DNA from: Gracilaria domingensis
Taxonomy: Eukaryota > Rhodophyta > Florideophyceae > Gracilariales > Gracilariaceae
DNA length: 64,000 bases
NCBI GenBank assembly: GCA_022539475.1
Contig: VCMS01000130.1
Coordinates: forward strand, 82,121-146,120
Direction: 5' to 3'
The position numbers were made by a program, and so were the translations under genes. A model generated the notes under the pieces. That model had not been told where the DNA came from and did no database searches. It worked only from the letters and a program-made list of their open reading frames with translations. Below are positions 22,101 to 33,055 of the stretch, one piece after another (position 1 is the stretch's first letter; each line of letters begins with the position of its first letter).

Positions 22101-23613
22101 AATGGATATCCTTGGGCCACTCCCAAAGTCGGTGCATGGCAACCAGTTCATCCTGGTTGTCACTGACAGGTTTACCAAAACCACAAGGGCTATCCCGCTC
22201 AAGAACACTGCCGCAACGGATGTGGCAATGGCGTTCCTTACGCACTGGGTTTATCTCTATGGATTGCCTCTCGATCTTCTGACGGATAATGGTAGTCAGT
22301 TCGTGTCGAAGTTCTTTTCGCACGTCTGTGCTACCTTAGGTATCAAGCATGTCACGACGACAGCTTATCATCCGCAGACCAATGGACAGGCAGAGCGGTT
22401 CAACAAAACGCTAGCTAACCGTTTGGTACACTACACTGCTGAGCACCAATTAGATTGGGACGACTACGTTGAACCATTGCTTTATGCCTACAACAATCAG
22501 GTGCATAAATCCACTGGTATTACTCCATTTGATCTCACTTTGACTCGGCAGCCATTACCATTGGCAGTGGATTTGAAGTCCTCTTGGTACCCTCAGGACA
22601 TCACCGAAGGCATGACTCCGACGCAGGCTAAACGATATGCACGCCGAAGGATTGATGATATACTCCATACGGCTCGCACCACGCTTACGCGAGCCTAGCT
22701 CAGGTACAAGGCGAACTTCGATAAAGCCGTTCGCTACACTCCTTCCTTCAAGGCTGGGACGATGGTCTACCTGGACAGGGGTCCCTCGGAGAAGCAATTG
22801 GATGAAATAGAACAAGCCTGGAGGATACTACTTCCGAAGTCTACAGGACCTTACAAGGTCTTGCGTTCTACCTCCCACACGGTTGTGATCGAGCAAGATG
22901 GACTAGAGGACACGGTAACAGTTGACCGTGTTTCCGCTGCCCCGATGGTACCCGAAGAAGGAACGACACCCACTGTAAAAACGTCCCCCAACAGCGGTAA
23001 CCAGCTACAGCCAGCGGCCAAGCCTCCGACTGACGAGGCGTGCTCTCCAATAGGTGACTCCCCATCAGGCACAGAGACTTCCAACGGTTCCCCCGACGCT
23101 GCTGCTAAGAACGCTCCAAACGTCCCTCCCAGTGGCTCAGTAACCGCCGGTTCTATTCCAGGATCTACGGCAAAAGTGGTAAGCGCGGACCCCTCCGTGG
23201 GTCACACCATGCCGTTGGCAACTGCCAACGATAGCGAAAACGCCAGTGGTCGTGCCCTTTTGAATGAGATGGACCTCTCAGAGGAGGTGTTCACACCTTT
23301 GGATGACAGTCTCACCATGGGAACAGAGCGCTCTGCGCCGGAAGTCCAACTGGATCCGTCTGGCTATGGTCCATTGGATACTATGGATATGCCAGAAGAG
23401 CTTAGGCCGAAGGAGTACGTGGTGGACCACATTGTCTCCGCTGTTATCGATGACGATGGTAAGCTCATTTATAAGGTCCGTTGGTACGGTTATCCACCGG
23501 AGTTTGATCCATGAGAGCCAAGAGAGCACATCCCGGAGAACTTTATCCGAAGGTTTTGGAAGAAACAGGGGCGCACGGAGCGCGCCTTTAAGGAGGGGGC
23601 GTATGACCCGTAG
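19109..23613 (+). pseudogene. pol: pol of element 1 (protease-RT-RNase H-integrase-chromodomain), decayed
   Basis: Protease with LDTGAGPN near 19370-19400; reverse transcriptase with YLDD at about 20670; RNase H with DTDAS near 21120; integrase with an HHCC zinc site near 21900-22030 and D, D, E motifs (MDILGP, TDNGSQF, NGQAERFN); chromodomain (EYVVDHIV ... VRWYGYPPEFDP) at about 23415-23570. Breaks: frameshifts near 19950, 20415 and 21940; premature stops at 21203, 22090, 22696 and 23512. Three of these replace Trp or Gln codons by a single transition. The chromodomain suggests chromatin-directed integration, as in chromoviruses. Confidence 0.92.
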
Positions 23614-24269
23614 GACACTGCGCCACACTGTCCAGAATGGAAACGATTGCCATCGGCTAACATTTTCAGCGGATGTTTTCGCTATCCGCAATCTTAACTA
23701 TCGACTTAACTGGCTAACCAGGCTAACGCGCTAAACCATTGGCATGCTTACTGCGCGCGTCCTGCCTGCAACGGCGCGCGGCGAGCCAAAAAATCCACTG
23801 GTTATTGCGACAATTTTTTTAAATGGCTTGCCACTCAGTTTCTGGGCCGAAAACAAAGATTTGGCCGTATCTCGGCTTCTAGACAGCGCATCGGCAAGCC
23901 AATATCAGATTCGGAATATCTGGAGTGTGGCCGCAACCGCCTGATTTCGCACGTTTTCGAAAGACGCACGGCAGTCGTGCGGCGGCGCGCGGGGAAGCCT
24001 GTGGCGCATTCTAAAAAATCAAGCATTTACTTTATTTGATGAACCCACGTCGCTGGCAATCACTTGACAAACTTGTACAACGCGTCGAGCCTGGTTGCCG
24101 GCTTGACAGTGCCACATTGGCCACCGCCGGTATTTCTTCGCCCTCTGCTGGCTCATATATGCGTCGTTGTAATTCCCGAGAAGGGAACGTACCGCAGTCG
24201 TGCGAGGGACACCATGGAATTGCAGCAACGTGATGAGGCGTGCGCCCTTCTTCAGTGCAAACTACAACC
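23614..24269. other. Element 1, region between pol and antisense ORFs
   Basis: The first ~400 bp match the region after pol in element 3 (about 43000-43417), including GGCTAACGCGCTAAACCATT and TTTACTTTATTTGAT. No gene is evident. Confidence 0.6.
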
Positions 24270-25064
24270 TCAAACATTGTTTGTTTCGTGCCTATCGCCG
24301 TCGGTGTGATTGTCTTTAGCAACCCGTTGACCTGATTCAGGACGCCCCCGACGACGGATTCTGTGCGCTGCGGGTGGCAGGGCACCGCCAACTGAAGGCA
24401 CCTTAGCCCGTTGTGGATCGCCATCAGACTGCCGAAGGCGTTTGAACGGACCACCCCGTGGTGGTACAGCAACATTATCGGGCATTATATTTGGCGCTTC
24501 GGAGCCTTCGGAGTCGGACATCGTCGTAACGACTTCCTGAACTCGACGGTCGAAACCATTCATGATGGTTTTGTTGAGCTGAGCTTCGTTCTGCTCCAAA
24601 ACTCTTTCAACATTTTGCTTGAGTCGCTGCGCGTTCTCGCGAGCGACTTTTGCTAGATCCTTTCCTAGCTCTTCCGTCTCTCCGACTAGCGCTTCGTACC
24701 TCTTGGACCGACGCAGCCATGAACGCGCGGACAGGGCGACGTCCCCTAGCCTCCAGTGCCCACTATAACCTTGGTTTAACATCTCAGCACTGAGCGTTTT
24801 GAATGCGGCGAAGTTGCGCTTCTCCAGGAAGGTCGAGGTACTGGGGACTATGTCAAGAGCAGGACCAGAAGCGAAGACCAATACCTCCCTTCCGAAAGCA
24901 CAGATTCTCCCCGCTGACTCGTTGCGAGGCAAGCCCCGTGGAAGTACTACTAGAGAGCTATCGTGCACCGCGGCCCCATTTGCCACAGGAATGATTTGAG
25001 AGGATTCAACCGGCATATCCCCCGCGTTCTCTAAATGAGCTGATTCCTCTTCTGAGACGACCAT
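24270..25064 (-). CDS. Antisense ORF B of element 1, coiled-coil protein
   Basis: An uninterrupted 264-codon frame on the strand opposite to gag-pol. ATG at 25064 (MVVSEEESAHLENAG), stop TGA at 24270. Residues about 125-175 (ELGKDLAKVARENAQRLKQ, VERVLEQNEAQLNKTIMN) look like an amphipathic coiled coil; the C-terminal third is basic and Pro/Gly-rich, and may bind nucleic acid. It lies 3' of antisense ORF A on the same strand, so both could come from one antisense transcript starting at or near the 3' LTR. No known family recognised. Confidence 0.6.
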   Translation of the reverse strand: MVVSEEESAHLENAGDMPVESSQIIPVANGAAVHDSSLVVLPRGLPRNESAGRICAFGREVLVFASGPALDIVPSTSTFLEKRNFAAFKTLSAEMLNQGYSGHWRLGDVALSARSWLRRSKRYEALVGETEELGKDLAKVARENAQRLKQNVERVLEQNEAQLNKTIMNGFDRRVQEVVTTMSDSEGSEAPNIMPDNVAVPPRGGPFKRLRQSDGDPQRAKVPSVGGALPPAAHRIRRRGRPESGQRVAKDNHTDGDRHETNNV

Positions 25065-25347
25065 TGTAACAGTGTCGGCAGTGTCAGAGACTCTCTGTAG
25101 GCATGATTGCGCTGGTTCTTCGTTTGTTGCGCTTCCAACTCGAAGGGCATAGCCGGAAGTGGTTTTAGAGGACTATCGGACATGAGACAGGCGCCCACGA
25201 ACCCCCAGCCTCGTGAAAATAGTCAGGTACGACTCTTCGACGTACCATTACAGGCGCTGTCCTAACGAGAAATGCGGAGTACGCTCTGCCGTCATTTTCT
25301 CCAGCTGGGTGGCGCGGGATTTTCTCTAAGCGGTCTTGTTCATAGCT

Positions 25348-26496
25348 TTACCAAAGGAAACCAGGCGTAGACCACCATTGGACACGGCATACGTAATCTA
25401 GCAGCTCCTTTACGCAAATTGGTGGATATTCTGTGCCACGAACGATATTTTGTATCCCCAAACCGCGCAGATACTTTATCAACATCCGTGGAAGCAGAAC
25501 GAGGCGACCGCAAGGGCTGAAAAAGTCGTTCGTCTTGCTCCACACTCTCCAGTCTTTGGTGCGCAGGTTGCAACGGACATCGTACCTGCAGATGTCTAAG
25601 AAGGCCATAAGGACAAAAACTGCCCACTTTACCGTGAGGACCTGCCAGGTAAGCCAGTTCCGTCGATCGGTTGGTCGCAGAATTAATTGTCGCGAGTGAT
25701 AGGCGACTAGGGGTGGGGTAGGGACCACCAAGAGGTTGGAAACCCTCCAGAACTCCTCCCATTCTGGATCATCAAATAGAGGCAGCCGTGGGTACAGTCC
25801 GATCCTGTCCGGCGCTTCCGTGTCATGGAACTCAACTTGGTGCCAACAAAATAGGTACTGAAGATTGGTCCGCATTCTACTATCTGGTTCAGCCATGTCG
25901 TTCCAGTAGACGCGGTCTACCATCCAATAACTTTTATCATACGGAGGTAGAAAGGCCATCAAGCCTAAGAGATTGTGTTGCGGTGGAGGAAAAGGCACCG
26001 ACGGATCTGAGAACTCGCCGTACAACTCCCAGAGTATAGAGTTGACGCGGCGCTGGTAGTCCTCCTCGGCCAGGGTTCGGACATACTCCATATCGGTGAA
26101 CACTCCACCGTTACAGGTCGGAAGCGTTCGGGCGTTCACGGGCATATGCACCCAGCGCTGGAGCCAGGCGACCTGGCGCGACTTTTTGGGACCGCGGGTG
26201 ACCTCAGGGATGGCGGCGAAGCGGTGGGCGTTGAAGAAGTCAGCCTGTTGGCTCATATAATGTTGAACGGTGTAGGGCATGTTGGCGGTTCGGCTACACA
26301 TCGGACCTCTGCCTACGGTGTGATCAAACGCATCCCCGGGACGAACGCCACTCCCCGTAGGTTAGCCGGTATACATCCCAGTTGCCGTAGAAACACCACT
26401 AGAATCTGGTGCGAAGGGTACGTTTGACGGAAGGCTAGGCACCGGTACATCGTCGTACTGGTCAGGATTGAATAGATGACAACCAATGGAAGCCAT
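25348..26496 (-). pseudogene. Antisense ORF A of element 1, one in-frame stop
   Basis: ATG at 26496 (MASIGCHLFNPDQYDDVPVP); the frame meets TAA at 26362-26364, then stays open from there to 25348, 383 codons in all. An ATG at 26301 starts a clean 317-codon frame. The sequence is Trp/Tyr-rich and ordered (WLQRWVHMPV, LFDDPEWEEFWRVSNLLVV, GRLVLLPRMLIKYLRGLG, CVKELLDYVCRVQWW). Its last third aligns by eye with the antisense ORF of element 2 (CRILYLPMALRNNLRTL ... FEELRCLVDVIDSVNW). No known domain recognised. Confidence 0.65.
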
Positions 26497-26776
26497 CTTC
26501 TCCAGTGCTGTGCGCTTCGCAAAAATGAGAAGAGTACGCCTTCGGAAACCTCTGATAAGAGGTTTAGATTCAGTCACGTTAGAGCCACAGAGGCCTAGAA
26601 GAAGAACGGGGATACGTTAGCAATGAGCACAACCACTGACGACCCCACTGAGCCCAAGTGGGGCGCAGCCAAGCTGTTATTATGAATCAAGCGAAGGTGG
26701 ATGAAATAAGGGAAGGTATCCTTTGATAGTTGGGATTTGGTCGTCTCCAGTTGGTACAGCCGGGACGTCAGCGTCT

Positions 26777-26789
26777 AAGGGGGAGGCTG
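26777..26789 (+). other. Polypurine tract of element 1
   Basis: AAGGGGGAGG followed by CTG directly before the 3' LTR start at 26790, the normal place for priming plus-strand DNA. Confidence 0.8.
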
Positions 26790-28119
26790 TGTAGTATTAT
26801 GAGCCTTAAGTTGGTTTCCGGATGGTCAGTCATGTGTAGCAAAACGCCCTTTGTGGGGATGCACCGAGGTGCTTTTCATAGTTTGTTGATCCGTTACCGG
26901 CTTCGACACCTCAGGTTATGAGAGGCTACTGGAGTAGTGCCCCTATTTTGGGGTATGCCTAAGAAGGGTATTATTTCTGCACACGTGTGCCAAGTTGGCC
27001 CGATCGCGCAGGCGCCGTGGCAAGCCTGCCACGGGGGCACACCTGTAGTGTATTGGCCGGCAGCGCCGGATAGTTAGATATTTTAATTGATATTTTCAAG
27101 TGCCGTATATAAGTGGCGGCGCTTGCCGCCACTGTACGGGAAGTAAACCTCAACGAGGCCTTTGGCTCTGATCTTCTTGCCGCTTGCGCACGGTCACAAG
27201 CCCCATCCTGGGGAATACCGCCGCAATTCCGGGCTGATCAACCAACCTCCGTCCCTGACGAGTACTAATCCGTCGTCACGGCACTTGTCTTATCTATTTT
27301 ATCGTTTTCATTTCCGTCTTACGGCTTTCGCTACTCTGCCCTACATTGTAGGTTTGTCCCATTTGTCTCGGGAGTTTTCCCGCTTATCGCGAGTCAGTGC
27401 TCCGCAGTGCGGCTCGTTTGCTAATCTTTTGTCGCTCCATACCGTTGGGTTGGATACCCCCACTCGCTGTGGCTCGCCGGAACCATCCGGATACCTACGC
27501 CGATTCTACCCCCTTTACCTCCGACTGCACGCCCAGATCGGGGCCACCCGGATTTACAACCGGCTCGTGTTGGCCCTATCGGAGGGTTCTGTCACTGCAC
27601 CTACCCCTGTAGGGAGCAGGGTTCGAACACCCCTGTCGGTGCTCCTCCGCGACGCGGCTGTTGTCTTCCCGTCACCGGGTTTGCACCACAAGTCATCGCT
27701 GGTGTGTGCAGGAGTAGCCCATCAGTGGTGCACGTGGGCCCTTGCCGGCCCCCATATGCCTATTTATTTTTAACTTGTATTATTTGTACCGTAGGTAGTA
27801 TAGTTAGTACACGTGTTGCACTGCGTTACAGTGCACCACTCCAGAGGTTGAGGCGCCTCGCAACCGATATTTGGGGCGCTCGAGCTGCGCCTCCCTCCTG
27901 TGGTAAAGCCAGAGACCCTCTTGGCAACCACTTGACCCTCAGGTTAGTAAGTACCAACACCATTCAAGTTTCCCAGCCATCGCTACGTCGCTCGCCCTTT
28001 CCTGTAGGCACGACAGATAGCGCTCGCCCATTGCACCTTTTTACCAGTGGTCTCGCCGTTGGCCCCTCATCCTTTGGACCGTTCCTCTCGTGGATAGTGA
28101 ACCGTGTCACTATAATACA
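26790..28119 (+). repeat. 3' LTR of element 1, split by a solo LTR
   Basis: Starts TGTAGTATTATG at 26790 and ends TATAATACA at 28119. Removing the nested 858-bp solo LTR and one 5-bp duplication leaves 467 bp, the same as the 5' LTR. Confidence 0.95.
26833..27690 (+). repeat. Solo LTR, family C, inside the 3' LTR of element 1
   Basis: 858 bp, starts TGTGTAGCAAA and ends TTTGCACCACA, flanked by AGTCA at 26828-26832 and 27691-27695. It contains a TATA-like GTATATAAGTGG near 27104 and, near its end, a hairpin CAGGG-TTCGAACAC-CCCTG (27617-27635). It is what remains after recombination between the two LTRs of a full element. Confidence 0.93.
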
Positions 28120-28124
28120 TTACC

Positions 28125-28227
28125 AGTCCGTCGGTAGTCCAGATCCAATGGTAGAATTCCGGTAGTTCGTCTTTCCTAGAGGTCGTTCTTCACTTCCGTG
28201 CGGAATTCTAGGTCGGGAGACCAGAAA
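28125..28227 (-). repeat. Leader and primer-binding site of element 4
   Basis: Matches the leader of elements 1 and 3, with the primer-binding site at 28208-28223 (complement TGGTCTCCCGACCTAG). It was separated from its gag (15556-15856) by element 1. Confidence 0.88.
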
Positions 28228-29588
28228 TGTAGTATAGTGGCACGGGTCACTAACTACGGGAGGAACGGTCCAAAGGATGACAAGCCAACGGCGAGACCAC
28301 TGGTAAAAAGGTGCAATGGGCCGGCGCTATCGGTCGTGTCTACAGGAAACGGCGAGCGACGTAGCGATGGCTTGAAAACCTTAAGGTCTTTGGTACTTGC
28401 TAACCTATGGGATCAGATAGTTGGCAAGGGGTCTCTTACTTTACCACAGGAGGGAGGCGCAGCTGGAGCAGCCTATGTATCGGACGCGAGGCGCCTCGAC
28501 CTTGGCCGTGGTGCACTGTAACGCAGTGCACCACGTGTACTTGTAGAGCAAACCCTCCTCAGAGATACCGTTTCGACAGTGGCAATCATAACTTATGGAG
28601 ACGCCCATCGATGGGGAACTCGAGGTTATGAGCACGATGACGTGGATCCGGGCCCGGAATGTGTACATGTGTACCACTATTTGGTTGTTTGGATGGAGTG
28701 AATCTTTTCATAATTTTTAGAAATACCCCGTGGGTTTTGGTCCGCCACTGTCAGGACTGCCCGGGACGGAAGTTGCACATGAGGTGCTTAGATTAATCTA
28801 TTATTTGGATATTTTTGATAACCCTCTACAGGGCCACTAATTCTACTACTTAGGTAGTGGCTCACCGCCATCACCAACCTAGTAAAGGTAACCCGGTGTG
28901 CGGCTCTAACTATTTCGCCTGCGCGTCAACTCCAACTCCTCGCGGAGCGAGTTACCGCCGCACGATCTAGATATCCCCCGGCTCCAACCAGGAGAGTGCA
29001 CGCAGTGCATACCATCATTGGTCTTGTTTTTCTTTTGTTTTTATTGTGACTCGTGGAGTGCACACATATTTGTTACCGACCGGTACTTTCTCTCCGCCCC
29101 AGTACTTGGGTTTGTTTCTGTTCTTTCTTTTGTTTTTACCATTGGTTTGGTTCATTACCGCCTATTTCTATTTGGTTGTTCCACCTTTGGATGTCTACAT
29201 TTGGCTACAGATACCGTCATTGGTCAGCTACGATGTACACTACTGTGTCCGCCTTTCCTGGCCTTTTTCCCGCTCGGGCGTTCTTTCTCAACCCTGTGGT
29301 ATAGCCTGAAGTCCTCGTGGATTTACACCCACACCGGAGGATACGGGGTGCGATGTCGCTGTGCGAACCTCTCTTGAGAGCGAGGATTCGAACTGCCTCG
29401 GTGGCTTTTCCCTTTCTGGGATTGCTCCACAGTAATACCTAATCTACCTATGGTACAAAAACTAGTAGTTAGAAATAAGCGAGCCGTTCGAGTTAACCAA
29501 ACACCACGTGTCCGCCCTATTGGACACCATCAATTCGACCAGCAATGAGCAATACCTCGGGATCAATCCTAAGGCCCATAATACTACA
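28228..29588 (-). repeat. Family A LTR shared by elements 3 and 4, split by a solo B LTR
   Basis: On the minus strand it starts TGTAGTATTATG at 29588, directly after a purine tract (AAAAGGGAAGG) of element 3, and ends TACTACA at 28228, directly before the primer-binding site of element 4. Without the nested LTR and a 5-bp duplication it is 466 bp, like the other family A LTRs. Confidence 0.9.
28542..29431 (+). repeat. Solo LTR, family B, inside a family A LTR
   Basis: 890 bp, starts TGTAGAGCAAA and ends GGGATTGCTCCACA. It is the same sequence as the element 2 LTRs in the opposite orientation. Flanks are GTACT and GTAAT, a 5-bp duplication with one difference. The hydrophobic 119-codon frame inside is present in all copies only because the LTR is. 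Confidence 0.92.
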
Positions 29589-29964
29589 TACCTTCCCTTT
29601 TCGACTTTTCCGTCTCGGGAAAGTTGCCATGAATCCAGTTCTTTCCGCTTAAGCCAACGGACCGGGATTCGCTGGGGCCCAGTGGAGCGAGTGAAGGACA
29701 AACGATTCGTTACGATAGCAACAGAGGGCCTGCTGGAATCTCAAAGACGAATTGAACAACATCAGCGCAGCACAAACCGTTGGACACACGAGCGAAAACT
29801 TTTGTCCATCATGGGTAGCGAAAGGACTTGGTCGTTTCCCGATAGGCTTAATATCCAAGTTAATTCCTTCGGCTTTATCCTGCACGGTAAAATCAGATAC
29901 ATGCTTTCCCAGTGGTTGCCGAGGCCTGAGGTTCACGATTAGTGGGCTCACATGGGATGCCAAT

Positions 29965-30857
29965 TGTGGAGCAATCCCAGAAAGGAAAAAGCCACCGAGG
30001 CAGTTCGAATCCTCGCTCTCAAGAGAGGTTCGCACAGCGACATCGCACCCCGTATCCTCCGGTGTGGGTGTAAATCCACGAGAACTTCAGGCTATACCAC
30101 AGGGTTGAGAAAGAACGCCCGAGCGGGAAAAAGGCCAGGAAAGGCGGACACAGTAGTGTACATCGTAGCTGACCAATGACGGTATCTGTAGCCAAATGTA
30201 GACATCCAAAGGTGGAACAACCAAATAGAAATAGGCGGTAATGAACCAAACCAATGGTAAAAACAAAAGAAAGAACAGAAACAAACCCAAGTACTGGGGC
30301 GGAGAGAAAGTACCGTTCGGTAACAAATATGTGTGCACTCCACGAGTCACAAGAAAAACAAAAGAAAAACAAGACCAATGATGGTATGCACTGCGTGCAC
30401 TCTCCTGGTTGGAGCCGGGGGGTAACTAGATCGTGCTGCGGTAACTCGCTCCGCGAGGAGTTTGAGTTGACGCGCAGGCGAAATAGTTAGAGCCGCACAC
30501 CGGGTTACCTTTACTAGGTTGGTGATGGCGGTGAGCCATCACCTAAGTAGTAGAATTAGTGGCCCTGTAGAGGGTTATCAAAAATATCTAAATAATAGAT
30601 TAATCTAAGCACCTCATGTGCACCTCCCGCCCCGGGCAGTCCTGACAGTGGCGGACCAAAACTCACGGGGTATTTCTAAAAATTATGAAAAGATTCACTC
30701 CATCCAAACAACAAAATAGTGGTACACATGTACACATTCCGGCTCCGGATCTACGTCATCGTGCTACTCATAACCTCGAGTTCTCCATCGATGGGCGCCT
30801 CCATAAGTTATGATTGCCACTACCGAAACGGTATCCCTGAGGACGTTTTGCTCTACA
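29965..30857 (-). repeat. 3' LTR of element 2
   Basis: 893 bp. It differs from the 5' LTR at scattered single positions. On the minus strand the CGAGG-TTCGAA-CCTCG hairpin lies near its end, as in the solo copy. Confidence 0.95.
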
Positions 30858-30933
30858 CATCCCCCTTTTCAAGAGGAATCCACCCTGGTTGACGACGTTC
30901 CGTGACGGACATCAGTATAAATATCCGACCGCG

Positions 30934-32696
30934 ATGGCGGGTTGCGAACGCTGGGCTTCCATAGATCCACACTCGGGTATCACACCAGTCTCTCCAGACC
31001 TCTCGAACGCGAGTGTACCTATACCTTTCCTACTTTCTCCTCCGAAATCTCCGATGTCGGAAAGCAATTCTAACCAACAGATTCCTCCGTTTTCCGGACG
31101 GCAGACTCCGTCCGCAGCGGGACCTTCCCAGAACGCTGGACCTTCCCCTGGTGCGAGGCCTTCAAATCCTCTGATGGGTCAGATTCATACCGGTTTCCGT
31201 TCGGTTCCCCTGCCTCCAACAATACCGCTTGGTCAAGCCCTGAACGTGGGCGCGTGGAACGCATCCGATCCTATGCCTACCGTGCCGGCAATTCCAAGTT
31301 GGATTCCGCGTAGCGTACTGATAAACCGTGATCCCTTGCAGGACCCCCGATTATATTCCCGGGCACCTTGGTTCGATACCGTAGCGGTAAATGAAGCCGC
31401 ATTGTTGGACTCGTATGCCGAGAATGGTGTACTCCCTGGTCACCTTCCGGTTGCGGTTGCCCATCGTGGGATCAGCTCGTGCGCGTGGCGATACCTCTTG
31501 GTCATCTCCGCGTGAGACATGGCCAGATTAGTGATGACGCGAGAAGTAACATGGCGAGAATCGCATACCAACGCTTGGTCCGTACCCCTGGTAATACCCT
31601 CATTCCGCCCGAGTACGGGTTCGATGTTGCCATCTTCCGAACTCGCGGAGAAGAATCTTACGGTGCCAACTTGGCTGCCCTTGCGGGGACTATCCAACAG
31701 TGTGATGGATTAGCGCGGCCGGTTGTCCGTGAGGAATTGTTGTGCTGGGAGCGACCGTTGCTCCGTGCCGAGTTCCGGTATATGCGAAGCAAGCCGCGAG
31801 GCGATTACTTGCATGACCGCGTCCGGTATGAGCGCAAGGCTCGTTCCGAATTCGGATTCTTGGTTCCTTACCAGAACGTGGAAGCTCGAGCCATCGCAGC
31901 GCGATTTCTTCATGGACGTTACCCAGCCCTGCCCGATTGGTGGGGTATGTTGGAAGTTCTTCTGAGAAGTCTCCCAGAGTTGCCTCCGTGCTTGACCTAC
32001 CTAGGTTCAAAGCTCTTGGCCAACCGACAAAGCGGTTACTGGTCCGTGTTCCTATCCGAATGGATTGCCCGTGTGGCCGTGTTCCTCCGATGGGAAGCGC
32101 ATGACCAGTGCCGAATCTTGTATCTTCCGATGGCACTACGGAACAATCTTCGTACGCTCGACCTACGAGTTCCCCTTGGGGGTGAGTCCAACTTTGAAGA
32201 ACTCAGATGCCTGGTCGATGTCATTGACAGCGTGAATTGGGACACCGTGCCTTTTAACCAGCGCGGTCGTGGCGAGCCTAGGGTCTTCGACCGTTCTCCA
32301 GGACGTAGGAGTTACCGAGCCGGTGATTTCGTCTATTACGATCCCTACGAGAGCGTGTTATGTTCGCCTGCTCACGCTGCGGCCATTCGAGACGCACTGC
32401 GTATCATTCCTCATTGACACCCGAGGGGGTTTGTCGATGCTGACGAGCTCGCACCGCCGGCCGACCTCGACGATCCAATGATGGACCACGACGCAGTGGG
32501 CGTTGACCAAGATGGTGGAATGGGCGCTCCGGGTGCGGACTTTGGTTACAACCCAGCTATGGGCAATCCCGTGGTGGCTGACCCAGAAGCGGTTACCATC
32601 CGCCAGTTCCTGACCTCAATGGGTGTGAACATTCCCGGGAACGTTTCCACGACGGAAGAGTTGCGCGCATTCGCGGCGCAGTACTTCCAATCATGA
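30934..32696 (+). pseudogene. Antisense gene of element 2, one frameshift and one stop
   Basis: On the strand opposite to gag-pol, starting 76 bp inside the 3' LTR. ATG at 30934 (MAGCERWASIDPHSG), with TATAAATA just upstream (30916-30923). The first part is Ser/Pro-rich; a frameshift near 31480 leads into a 313-codon ordered part; TGA at 32415-32417 is followed by 93 more open codons in the same frame, ending FAAQYFQS. The ordered part (LPPCLTYLGSKLL, WIARVAVFLRWEAHDQ, CRILYLPMALRNNLRTL) resembles antisense ORF A of element 1. No known family. The ancestral product was about 590 residues. Confidence 0.65.
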
Positions 32697-33055
32697 GGAA
32701 ATTCCTTTGTGGGATGCTCGAGAACGCTTGGCGTTGACCAACTACATGACCTGGATGATAGGTAAACGAAATAAACAAACCAACAACTAGTGGTAAACTT
32801 CTGATAAGTCTTCTTTGCTTCCTCTTCGTAGATCTTCTTCTTCTTCTTCTTCCTTGAATCTTCATAGTGACCGTTATCGGTAAATCTTCATGACCATAAT
32901 TGGTAGACCATTCCATGGTAACTATCCTTCAACTTCATTCGCAAGTTCATCTTCTTCTTCTCTTCATAGAGCAACTACTTCAAGTTCTTCTTCTTCTCAT
33001 TCTCGAGCAAGGAGAGTTCCCTTCGCGTGTTACTCTCGTCATCGCTACAGTAGCG

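Larger units (their letters stand above)
15879..28119 (+). mobile_element. Element 1: full-length family A Ty3/gypsy retrotransposon
   Basis: Bounded by TTACC at 15874-15878 and 28120-28124 (5-bp target duplication). Order: 5' LTR, primer site, gag, pol (protease, RT, RNase H, integrase, chromodomain), antisense ORFs, polypurine tract, 3' LTR. Both LTRs are 467 bp once nested insertions are removed. It contains a 454-bp transposon in gag and an 858-bp solo LTR in its 3' LTR; without them it is about 10.9 kb. It inserted into the leader of element 4. Several frameshifts and stops make it non-autonomous. Confidence 0.95.

Noticed and set aside
29018-29377. Hydrophobic 119-codon frame found in three places (also 30019-30378 and 41183-41542)
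   Set aside because: All three are copies of the family B LTR, so conservation reflects LTR identity; no reason to call a gene.
29381-29400. tRNA gene suggested by the TTCGAAC loop in LTRs
   Set aside because: No acceptor stem, D-arm or anticodon arm can be fitted around it; only a T-loop-like hairpin is present.
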